Part shown: positions 53,237-59,729 of the stretch, piece by piece
How positions within the stretch are numbered: the stretch's first letter is position 1
Layout: each line of letters begins with the position of its first letter
Origin: Streptomyces spongiicola
GTDB lineage: Bacteria; Actinomycetota; Actinomycetes; Streptomycetales; Streptomycetaceae
Length of the DNA stretch: 64,000 nt
NCBI RefSeq assembly: GCF_003122365.1
Contig: NZ_CP029254.1
Span: 2,305,001 to 2,369,000 of the forward strand
Direction: 5' to 3'
Program-made: the position numbers and the translations under genes
Notes under the pieces: model-generated
Seen by the model: only the letters and a program-made list of their open reading frames with translations
The model's database searches: none
What the model was told of the DNA's origin: nothing

Positions 53237-53239
53237 GGC

Positions 53240-53719
53240 TCAGCCCTGGATGATCTGTTCCACCGCGGAGATCCCGTCGCGGGTCCCGATCACCACCAGC
53301 ACGTCCCCGGCCCGCAGCAGTTCCCCCGGTCCCGGGGAGGGGATCACGTCCTCGCCGCGCACGACCGCCACGATCGACGCCCCGGTTCGGGTCCGGGCCC
53401 TGGTCTCCCCCAGCGGACGGCCGGCGAACGGCCCGGCCGCCCGCACCTCGACCTGCCCGGCACCGAGTCCGGGCACCTCCTTGGTGAGGTCGGCGAACCG
53501 CTCGGCGATGCGCGGCGCGCCCAGGATCTCGGCGAGGGTGTCGGCCTCCTCGCCGGTGAGCCGGCACATGACGCGCGCCTCGTCCGGATCCGCGCCCTCG
53601 TAGACCATCAGCTCGAAGTCGCCCGACCGGCGGGCGACGACGCACATCCTGTCCCCTTCGCGGTTGGCGAACTCGTAGCGCATCCCCACCCCGGGCAGCA
53701 GCACCTCGTTGACGTCCAT
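53240..53719 (-). CDS. Cation:proton antiporter regulatory subunit (KhtT-like)
   Basis: A 159-residue soluble regulator. An N-terminal domain (LPGVGMRYEFANREGDRMCV, VARRSGDFELMVYE) and a C-terminal RCK_C/TrkA-C domain (GASIVAVVRGEDVIPSPGPG, LLRAGDVLVVIGTRDGI) match KhtT, which binds cyclic di-AMP or other ligands and gates KhtU in Bacillus. It is the first gene of the two-gene operon. Confidence 0.85.
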   Translation of the reverse strand: MDVNEVLLPGVGMRYEFANREGDRMCVVARRSGDFELMVYEGADPDEARVMCRLTGEEADTLAEILGAPRIAERFADLTKEVPGLGAGQVEVRAAGPFAGRPLGETRARTRTGASIVAVVRGEDVIPSPGPGELLRAGDVLVVIGTRDGISAVEQIIQG

Positions 53720-54084
53720 GCAGCCATCATCACGTCACACGCAAACCCGGACGCCCCTACACGAAGAAGGCATACGGGGGTTTCACCGGCAGCCGACAGC
53801 CGGCAGGCGGAGGACGGGGCCGTGTCGGTCCGCCCTTGGACGGCGGACGGACGCAGCGATGCGACCGGCCGGGCGGCGGGGGCCTCCGGCCGGTCGCACG
53901 GCCGTGCGCCGACGACGACGGCGGCTCGACGACGGCGACGGCGACGGCTCGACGGGCGCCCGCGGACCGTCCCGCCCTGCCCGCCCGCCGGGGCGGCGCA
54001 CCGGCAGCGCCCCGCGGCACCGGCGGACCGGGGACCGGGACGGCACCGGTGGGCCCGGGACCGGGACGGCCCCCGCTGGCGCCG
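53720..54084. other. Intergenic, 365 bp, no gene seen
   Basis: GC-rich, with GACGGCGACGGC and GGACCGGGACGGCACC repeats. No supported gene. Confidence 0.4.
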
Positions 54085-55155
54085 TCAGCGCGCCATCTCC
54101 TCCTTGAGCGCGAGGACGAAGGCGTCCACGTCGTCCTCGGCCGTGTCGAACGAGCACATCCAGCGCACGTCCCCGGCCGCCTCGTCCCAGAAGTAGAAGC
54201 GGAAACGCTTCTGCAACCGGCGGCTCACCTCCTGCGGCAGCCGGGCGAAGACCGCGTTCGCCTGGACGGGGTAGAGGATCTCCACCCCGTCCACCGCCCG
54301 GACGCCCTCGGCGAGCCGCCGGGCCATCTCGTTGGCGTGCCGGGCGTTGCGCAGCCACAGGTCCTTGGCCAGCAGCGCCTCCAGCTGCACGGAGACGAAG
54401 CGCATCTTGGAGGCGAGCTGCATCGACATCTTGCGCAGATGCTTCATATGGCTGACCGCGTCGGGGTTGAGCACCACGACCGCCTCGCCGAACATCATGC
54501 CGTTCTTGGTACCGCCGTAGGAGATGACGTCCACGCCGACGGCGTTGGTGAACGCCCGCATCGGCACGTCCAGAGACGCCGCCGCGTTGGCTATCCGCGC
54601 GCCGTCGAGGTGGACCCTCATCCCGAGACCGTGGGCGTGCTCGACGATCGCGCGGACCTCGTCCACCGTGTAGACCGTGCCCAGCTCGGTGTTCTGGGTG
54701 ATCGAGACGACCTGCGGCATGGCGCGGTGCTCGTCCTCCCAGCCCCAGGCCTGCCGGTCGATCAGCTCGGGGGTGAGCTTGCCGTCCGGGGTCGGCACGG
54801 TCAGCAGCTTCAGCCCGGCCATCCGCTCCGGGGCGCCGCCCTCGTCCACGTTGATGTGCGCGCTCTCGGCGCAGACGACCGCGCCCCACCGGTCGGTGAG
54901 GGCCTGCAGGGCGGTGACGTTGGCGCCGGTGCCGTTGAAGACGGGGAACGCCTCGGCGCCGGAGCCGAAGTGGCTGTGCATGATCCGCTGGAGGTGGTCC
55001 GTGTACGCGTCCTCCCCGTAGGCGACCTGGTGGCCGCCGTTGGCCAGGGCGAGGGCGGCCAGGACCTCCGGATGGGCGCCCGCGTAGTTGTCGCTGGCGA
55101 AACCCCGGACGCCGGGGTCGTGGTGCCGTCGGGCGTCGGTCCTCGTCGGGATCAC
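54085..55155 (-). CDS. Low-specificity L-threonine aldolase family protein
   Basis: A 356-residue PLP-dependent fold-type I enzyme. FASDNYAGAHPEVLAALALA, VFNGTGANVTALQALTDRWG, AESAHINVDEGGAPERMAG, VSITQNTELGTVYTVDEVRA, RVHLDGARIANAAASLDVPM and DVISYGGTKNGMMFGEA (PLP lysine in GTKNG) all fit threonine aldolases, which split L-threonine to glycine and acetaldehyde. GTG 55155 overlaps the stop of the upstream SDR gene by 4 bp (GTGA), showing translational coupling; GTG 55173 is an alternative. Confidence 0.9.
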   Translation of the reverse strand: MIPTRTDARRHHDPGVRGFASDNYAGAHPEVLAALALANGGHQVAYGEDAYTDHLQRIMHSHFGSGAEAFPVFNGTGANVTALQALTDRWGAVVCAESAHINVDEGGAPERMAGLKLLTVPTPDGKLTPELIDRQAWGWEDEHRAMPQVVSITQNTELGTVYTVDEVRAIVEHAHGLGMRVHLDGARIANAAASLDVPMRAFTNAVGVDVISYGGTKNGMMFGEAVVVLNPDAVSHMKHLRKMSMQLASKMRFVSVQLEALLAKDLWLRNARHANEMARRLAEGVRAVDGVEILYPVQANAVFARLPQEVSRRLQKRFRFYFWDEAAGDVRWMCSFDTAEDDVDAFVLALKEEMAR

Positions 55156-55907
55156 GGCTCGGGGGTCAGCCACAGGCGCTGTCCATTCACTTCCGGGGCG
55201 GGCCGGTCCCAGACTCCGGCGATGGCCTCGGCCAGTTGCCTGACGTCCGTGAAGCCCGCGAACTTGGCGTTCGGGCGCTCGGCGCGCATCGCGTCGTGCA
55301 CGAGCGCCTTGATGACCAGGATGGCAGCCGCGGTACGCGGGCCGTCCTCCCCCCCGGCCTTCCTGAACGAGTCCGCGAGCGCCAGGGTCCAGGCCTCCGC
55401 CGCCGCCTTGGCCGCCGCGTAGGCGGCGTTGCCCTCGGTGGGCTTCGCCGCCCCGGACTGGCTGACCAGCACGAAGCGGCCCCTGTCGCTGCGCTTGAGT
55501 GCCTCGTGGAACGCGAGGGAGGTGTTCTGCACCGTGCGGATCAGCAGCTTCTCGAGCAGCTGCCAGTCGCCGAGGTCCGTCTCACCGAAGGTGGCGCAGC
55601 CGCGCCAGCCGCCGACCAGGTGGACCAGGCCGTCGACACGGCCGAACTCCTTCTCGGTCTGGGCGGCCCACTCGCGGGTGGCGGACGGGTCGAGCAGGTC
55701 GACGGTGTCGCCGGTGACGGTCGCCCCGCCGTGCGCGTAGCGGGCCTCGTCGACCGCCTGGGCGAGCCGCTCGGTGTCCGCGTCCGAGGCCACGACGATC
55801 GCGCCCGCCTCGGCGAGGCGGAGCAGGGTGGCGCGGCCGGCCGGGCCGGCCGCGCCGGCAACCGCGATGACCGTACCGTCGAGGGCTCCGTTGCCGTTCA
55901 CATTCAT
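55152..55907 (-). CDS. SDR family NAD(P)-dependent oxidoreductase
   Basis: A 251-residue SDR: VIAVAGAAGPAGRATLLRLA (cofactor loop, with GPAG in place of the usual GIG), ASDADTERLAQAVDEARY, GLVHLVGGWRGCATFGETDL in the NNAG place, FVLVSQSGAAKPTEGNAAYA and AAAKAAAEAWTLALAD with Tyr-x3-Lys. The altered NNAG motif (HLVGGW) suggests a divergent member; the substrate is unknown. ATG 55907 with GGAGGA. It lies directly downstream of the native tail of DUF6421, so DUF6421-SDR-aldolase was probably one operon before the element inserted. Confidence 0.85.
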   Translation of the reverse strand: MNVNGNGALDGTVIAVAGAAGPAGRATLLRLAEAGAIVVASDADTERLAQAVDEARYAHGGATVTGDTVDLLDPSATREWAAQTEKEFGRVDGLVHLVGGWRGCATFGETDLGDWQLLEKLLIRTVQNTSLAFHEALKRSDRGRFVLVSQSGAAKPTEGNAAYAAAKAAAEAWTLALADSFRKAGGEDGPRTAAAILVIKALVHDAMRAERPNAKFAGFTDVRQLAEAIAGVWDRPAPEVNGQRLWLTPEP

Positions 55908-55933
55908 CGTGCTGGTCTCCTCCGTACGAGAGC

Positions 55934-56188
55934 TCACGCGGCGACTCGCTCGGCGGACCGGGCCGTGATGCCCTGGGTGGAAGTAGTTCGCTCGCCCGCT
56001 TCAGATTTCACTACATCCTCCTGGGAATCATCGATCACGCCGGAAATCTTCATGGGAGGCAGAGTGTAGCCAGTAGGAGCTTTGGCCCCGTCGTATGGGT
56101 CCATCATCGCAAGAGCCTCGGCATACATCCCCTCCGTGAACCAGCGGCGACCGAGGCGGTAGAGGAAGCCCCAGCCCTTCCCGCCCAT
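55934..56188 (-). CDS. Element ORF fused to the relic C-terminus of DUF6421
   Basis: An 84-residue ORF. About 65 residues are element-encoded (GKGWGFLYRLGRRWFTEGMY, AEALAMMDPYDGAKAPTGYT, PPMKISGVIDDSQED), a family I do not recognise. The last residues TSTQGITARSAERVAA then run through the att core into what I read as the original end of the host DUF6421 protein. ATG 56188 lies at the end of an AGCGCATG octamer array. It might be a small accessory protein of the integrase, such as a directionality factor, but nothing in the sequence proves it. Confidence 0.5.
   Translation of the reverse strand: MGGKGWGFLYRLGRRWFTEGMYAEALAMMDPYDGAKAPTGYTLPPMKISGVIDDSQEDVVKSEAGERTTSTQGITARSAERVAA
55971..55981. 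other. Candidate att site, integrase-side end
   Basis: CCCTGGGTGGA. Read on the minus strand it encodes the STQG of the relic DUF6421 tail that follows the element. Confidence 0.6.
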
Positions 56189-56217
56189 GCGCTCATGCGC
56201 TCATGCGCTCATGCGCT
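56186..56217. repeat. Four CATGCGCT octamers across a stop and a start codon
   Basis: Four perfect 8-bp units. On the minus strand they contain both the TGA that ends the integrase remnant (56201) and the ATG of the next ORF (56188). Confidence 0.95.
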
Positions 56218-56986
56218 CATGGTGGTCGTAGTCGTGCCACCCCTTGATCTCGCGCAGCTTCTCCAGCAGCATCTCGAAGCATGGCCGGTCCTCCGGCTTG
56301 GGCTGGCGCCCTCCTGCCAGGATGCCCTCGACCCGCGCCCACTGCTCGTCGGAGACGGTGAGGGGGATCTTGATCCCGTTCTCGCGGTGCCACTCAAGCA
56401 TCGGGTCCTTGGTCCCACCCTTCTGGCCGGACGTACTCTCGCCGACGATCTCGACCCGGACCCGGAGAAGTTCGAGCAGGCGCTTCTTGTCGATCTTGTC
56501 GAGGTCGTAGACGTTCGTGCCGATCCGATCGACCAGCGTGCGCATACTCTCCGCCCGCTCCTCCTTGTGCTCGGCCTCCTCCAGCCACTCGGCAATGCGC
56601 TCCTGCTCCTCGCGCAGCTCCTTCTCCTTGGAGGCGATCTCCTCCTTCAGCTCGACGATCAGCTTCTGGTCCTCCTCGTCGTCCTCGTCGAGCGAGGCGA
56701 CCAGCATGGCGATCTTCTTGCGTCGGGTGTTGCGGAGTTTGTTCAGCTTCTCGTCGATCTCCTGCATCCGGTTCCGGTAGGACTCCGCGCGCTCGGGGAT
56801 GGTGCCCAGCCACTCGTCTACCAATCCCTTGATCGAGTCGGGGTCGGCCAGCTTCTTGGCCACCTCGTCCCAGACCACCCTCTCCGTGTCTTCGCCGGGG
56901 ATCTGCTTGCAGGTGTGCCCCTCGGCGAGGGTGGCCTGGTTCGAGCACAGGAGGGGGCGACCGACCTGGTCGCCCCCTTCCGCCGC
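56201..56986 (-). pseudogene. Serine integrase, C-terminal remnant
   Basis: The frame opens immediately after the TGA of the upstream membrane-protein gene and reads GRPLLCSNQATLAEGHTCKQ, part of a zinc ribbon (visible Cys residues in LLCSN and HTCKQ), then VVWDEVAKKLADPDSIKGLV, a long charged coiled coil (about 100 residues; KLNKLRNTRRKKIAML, ELKEEIASKEKELREEQERI) and KKRLLELLRVRVEIVGE. This order is that of large serine recombinases after their catalytic and recombinase domains. The catalytic domain with the active Ser, and the first recombinase region, are absent, so this is a truncated gene. A terminal LTVSDEQWARVEGIL extension is unusual. Confidence 0.75.
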
Positions 56987-57211
56987 TCATGACATGGGTG
57001 GCGCACCCCCGCCCCCATCCCGGAACGGGAACAGCATGATCACGGCGACTCCGAGGGCCGCCGTACCCCCAAGTGCAGCGGCCCCACTCTGGACGCAGTC
57101 GACCAGCGGCTCACCGAGGGCCGCAAGCACGACACCCCAGCACACGCCCACGAAGGCCGCGAAAAGAACGCAGAACCCGAGCGCGAGGAGCCTCTTGAAA
57201 TTGGCGCCCAC
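56987..57211 (-). CDS. Small two-helix membrane protein of the element, 74 aa
   Basis: GANFKRLLALGFCVLFAAFV begins the first hydrophobic helix; GGTAALGVAVIMLFPF is the second. The tail is FRDGGGGAPPMS. GTG 57211 has GGAAGGA about 7 bases upstream. Its stop codon is in the same frame as, and directly before, the integrase remnant, so the junction marks where the integrase N-terminus was replaced. Function unknown. Confidence 0.6.
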   Translation of the reverse strand: MGANFKRLLALGFCVLFAAFVGVCWGVVLAALGEPLVDCVQSGAAALGGTAALGVAVIMLFPFRDGGGGAPPMS

Positions 57212-57447
57212 CGAACTTCCTTCCCCTACTTGGGGGGTGACCGGTTGAGCGCAGGCAGCAGTCTCGACCAGCCACCTACATTAGTAGATGACGTCCCGGC
57301 CGAGGCCATCCATCGCTCGGCAGGGTGGTCGAGTTCTGCTGGACCAGCCCGCAGTACAGCACAACTCAAGGTTGTGAGTGGCTACTTCCGAACCTGGGAG
57401 TAGGTGACTGCCTGGGGTCCGACCGTCGGGCTGTGCGTCCGGACCCG

Positions 57448-57470
57448 CCCCCGACACCGAGTGTCGGGGG
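57448..57470. terminator. Hairpin terminator
   Basis: CCCCCGACAC (57448-57457) pairs with GTGTCGGGGG (57461-57470), 3-base loop, followed on the plus strand by GCTTTC. Confidence 0.75.
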
Positions 57471-57523
57471 GCTTTCAACTTCACCCCAAGCCTACGCACA
57501 AGCACCCCTTGATCACAAACAGC

Positions 57524-57553
57524 AAGCCCCCTGGCCAACTGGCCGGGGGGCTT
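57524..57553. terminator. Bidirectional terminator of the methyltransferase operon
   Basis: A 13-bp stem with one G-T pair (57524-57536 with 57541-57553) around a 4-base loop, followed on the plus strand by TGCGTTTT. It lies 20 bp after the methyltransferase stop on the minus strand. Confidence 0.8.
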
Positions 57554-57572
57554 TGCGTTTTGGCGAAGAATG

Positions 57573-58760
57573 TCAGCACACTGGGCGCAGAGGACTGCTC
57601 GGGTGGTCGAGCCACGGGGTGTGCTCGCCGGTTTCACCGTCGACAGTCAGGCCGAACCGCCCGAACTCCGGCCTGCCCATGTTGTCCCAGTGAAGGTAGG
57701 CGACGGCCACCTCGTCCCACAGGTCGCGCGGGCCGGACTGGTACACCTCGAACTCGTCCCGGCCCGGCTCGTAGTCGACCGTGGCCCAGGAGGTGACGGC
57801 GGCATCCCTCAGCCACAGCGTGTAGGTGCCGTCGTCGTAGTACTCCGCCCACGGGAACATGCCCTGGGTCTGGAGGCCGATCGCGAACATCGGCAGCCAA
57901 TCCCCCACCTCCTCCGGCGAGATCGTCGTCATGGACTTCTCGCCGTCGGCCGGCCAGGGCTTCCCGCCCAGGTAGTCGCGCACGTGCCGGCGCTTCTGGC
58001 GTTGCTGACGCAGCCGCATGAATGCCGACGAGCCCACGAAGTGCCCGACCGCCGAGCCGTCGCGCTGCACGGTCAGTTGCACCACGCCTTCGCCGCCGTA
58101 GGTGGTGGCGTACGGCGCGACGATGATCCCGCCCGTGCGCACCTGACCAATCACGCGGTGCGGAACCTCGGTCAGCGCGGCCGTCACCAAGACGCGGTCG
58201 TACGGCGCCCCCTCGCGATGCCCCTCGAAGCCATCGCCCACGATCAGCGTCGGGTGGTAGCCAGCCGACTCGATGCGCTCGCGCGCCGACTTCGCGTTCT
58301 CCTCGTCGACCTCGACGGAAACGACGTTGCCCGGACCGACCCGCTCAGACAGGAGCGCAGCGTTCCAGCCTGTACCCGTGCCGATCTCCAGGACGCGGCT
58401 GGTCTCCTGGACGTCGAGAGCGTCGAGCATCGAGAACACCATGGATGGCTGCGAGTTCGAGCACGTCGGCGTCCTCCCCTTGCCGGTACCCGAGTGCTGG
58501 CCATCGTCCCACTGGGTGGTCAGAGACACGTCCGAGTAGACCGCACTGAACCACGCCTCCGGGTCCTCGTTGCGGTCGATCGCCTCGCCCTGGCCCGCGC
58601 CCGTGCCCTTGGCCCGGCCCGGCCACATCAGGTCGGGCACGAACAGCTCACGCGGCACTGCGGCGAAGGTCGGCAGCCAGTCCGAAGTCAGCGCGCCCGA
58701 CTCCTTGAGCCGGGAGGCCAGCCCGTGAAGGCCGGCCTCCCTCAGTTCGTGCTCAGTCAC
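57573..58760 (-). CDS. PIMT-type (protein-L-isoaspartate O-methyltransferase-like) methyltransferase, RiPP-associated type
   Basis: A 395-residue SAM-dependent methyltransferase. The SAM motif I is VLEIGTGTGWNAALL (E125, G127, G129, G131), followed by VVSVEVDEENAKSARERIES, LIVGDGFEG and YDRVLVTAALTEVPHRVIGQ, the order of protein isoaspartate methyltransferases. SNSQPSMVFSMLDAL (101-115) occupies the substrate-loop place. At 395 residues it is almost twice the size of a housekeeping PIMT, with a C-terminal extension (about 230-395) as in methyltransferases of RiPP clusters. GTG 58760 overlaps the stop of the peptide gene by 4 bp (GTGA). Likely substrate: the peptide encoded just upstream, giving an Asp methyl ester and then an aspartimide. 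Confidence 0.8.
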   Translation of the reverse strand: MTEHELREAGLHGLASRLKESGALTSDWLPTFAAVPRELFVPDLMWPGRAKGTGAGQGEAIDRNEDPEAWFSAVYSDVSLTTQWDDGQHSGTGKGRTPTCSNSQPSMVFSMLDALDVQETSRVLEIGTGTGWNAALLSERVGPGNVVSVEVDEENAKSARERIESAGYHPTLIVGDGFEGHREGAPYDRVLVTAALTEVPHRVIGQVRTGGIIVAPYATTYGGEGVVQLTVQRDGSAVGHFVGSSAFMRLRQQRQKRRHVRDYLGGKPWPADGEKSMTTISPEEVGDWLPMFAIGLQTQGMFPWAEYYDDGTYTLWLRDAAVTSWATVDYEPGRDEFEVYQSGPRDLWDEVAVAYLHWDNMGRPEFGRFGLTVDGETGEHTPWLDHPSSPLRPVC

Positions 58761-58888
58761 CGGCTGGAGCCGCCGTTCGTGTCGCTGTGGCCCGAGTCGT
58801 CGCCCTCACTGCCTCCGCCGCCGTGCTTGTTGCCGGAGTCGCTGTCGTCCTCGCCGCCGCGCACGATCCAGGGGCGCTCGTCACGCAT
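58757..58888 (-). CDS. Candidate RiPP precursor peptide, 43 aa
   Basis: A 43-residue peptide starting MRDERPWIVRGGEDDSDSGN and continuing with Gly-, Ser- and Asp-rich sequence (GGGGSEGDDSGHSDTNGG) to SSR. Seven Asp residues, mostly before Ser or Asp, and an Asn-Gly pair are suitable targets for an isoaspartate methyltransferase. There is no Cys, so lanthipeptide or thiopeptide chemistry is unlikely. AAGGAG six bases before ATG 58888 is one of the best ribosome binding sites in the window, and the stop overlaps the start of the methyltransferase. It could also be a small non-RiPP protein; composition and coupling favour a modified peptide. Confidence 0.7.
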   Translation of the reverse strand: MRDERPWIVRGGEDDSDSGNKHGGGGSEGDDSGHSDTNGGSSR

Positions 58889-59008
58889 GTGACACTCCTT
58901 GTTTCCGAAGGTGTGGTGCTCTGCACTTGCTGACCCACCTCAACGAGGCGGGGGTTGGGCGGCCTCACCCAGGCGCCACGGGGGAACGATGCCCGGATGA
59001 GGCCAGTC

Positions 59009-59137
59009 TCAGGGATTCGCCATCACGTACGCACCGGCAAGGACATGCCCGACCGAAGCGGCGACCATGAAGGCCAGGAGGGGGCCGACGTACCGGCTCA
59101 GGGCGGGGACGACGTGGCGCCTCAGTAATCGCCGCAT
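59009..59137 (-). CDS. Small membrane peptide of the element, 42 aa
   Basis: MRRLLRRHVVPALSRYVGPL opens a 42-residue peptide with one membrane helix (LLAFMVAASVGHVLAGAYV) and a positive-inside N-terminus. Its ATG shares a base with the stop of the upstream DUF7848 gene (TGATG), so it is translated by coupling. It could anchor, export or immunise against the peptide product, but this is a guess. Confidence 0.6.
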   Translation of the reverse strand: MRRLLRRHVVPALSRYVGPLLAFMVAASVGHVLAGAYVMANP

Positions 59138-59376
59138 CACGCCTGCATCCACGTGCACCACGGCCGCGTGATGATCTCGCGGAAGCTGTGGTGCGACGGG
59201 TTCTTCCCGCAGTGCGCCAGGACCCAGTCCTGGGGCGCGTTGGGGTCCTCGCTGGCCGGGGAGGTCTCCCCGTCCACTGCGCACTGCATCGCGTACGTCG
59301 TCGTCTCAGCATCCGGCTCTCGGTCCGGCTCCAGGTGCCACGTTCTGTGCTCAACGACGGAACTGGGACTGCTCAC
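59137..59376 (-). CDS. DUF7848-type protein
   Basis: A 79-residue protein: SSPSSVVEHRTWHLEPDREP, TTTYAMQCAVDGETSPASED and NAPQDWVLAHCGKNPSHHSF with two Cys and several His residues that could bind a metal, ending EIITRPWCTWMQA. It matches the DUF7848 family, frequent on Streptomyces accessory elements and of unknown function. GTG 59376 overlaps the stop of the preceding gene by 4 bp (GTGA). Confidence 0.7.
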   Translation of the reverse strand: MSSPSSVVEHRTWHLEPDREPDAETTTYAMQCAVDGETSPASEDPNAPQDWVLAHCGKNPSHHSFREIITRPWCTWMQA

Positions 59377-59630
59377 TTGACCTGCCCCCGCCTCGACTCA
59401 TGGTTCTGTATGGCCAGGCGGGCGCTCAGCTCCTCGCGGGCGGACAAGCGGCGCACCTTGAATGCATCCCACTCGCGCCCGCCCGACAGCGGCCGAAGCT
59501 GTACTCGGTCCGGCCCCTCGTGCCCCATCACGACACCCGCGTTACCGGTCGCGATGTCCATCGCGAGGGTGCCGACCGGGAGCATTCTCGGGGGAACGGC
59601 CTTCGTCTCTTGCGTCTCCGTCCTGGCCAT
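59373..59630 (-). CDS. Small conserved element protein, 85 aa
   Basis: An 85-residue protein: LPVGTLAMDIATGNAGVVMG, HEGPDRVQLRPLSGGREWDA, then a charged helix KVRRLSAREELSARLA. The first part is a small beta-barrel-like repeat seen in hypothetical proteins of Streptomyces elements, usually beside XRE regulators and DUF7848. It is the first gene of the operon; ATG 59630 has only a weak ribosome binding site. Function unknown. Confidence 0.65.
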   Translation of the reverse strand: MARTETQETKAVPPRMLPVGTLAMDIATGNAGVVMGHEGPDRVQLRPLSGGREWDAFKVRRLSAREELSARLAIQNHESRRGQVK

Positions 59631-59674
59631 GACCCGAAACTACGAGGCGTGGTCGACCAGGGCCAGGCAGTGAC

Positions 59675-59729
59675 CTTGATAGTTACCCGACGGCCCGTCA
59701 AGAACTACCAGTATGCTTGGTAGTTACCC
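59675..59729. promoter_or_regulatory. Paired operator motif upstream of the element operon
   Basis: CTTGRTAGTTACCC occurs at 59675-59688 and 59716-59729, and the second copy is part of the palindrome AACTACCA-GTATGCT-TGGTAGTT (59703-59725). On the minus strand TTGACG (59696-59701) lies between the copies and may be the -35 element. The XRE protein encoded next door is the likely binder. Confidence 0.65.

Larger units (their letters stand above)
57212..57572. other. Gene-free stretch of the element with two terminators
   Basis: No gene seen on either strand over 361 bp. The base composition is less GC-rich than the rest. It carries two strong hairpins listed separately, and a stretch (about 57320-57400) with several small inverted repeats that could be a structured RNA or regulatory DNA. 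Confidence 0.5.

Noticed and set aside
57573..58888. Graspetide or FxLD-type lanthipeptide reading of the peptide-methyltransferase pair
   Set aside because: No ATP-grasp ligase or lanthionine synthetase gene is present, the peptide lacks Cys and shows no FxLD motif, so a methyltransferase-only pathway fits better.
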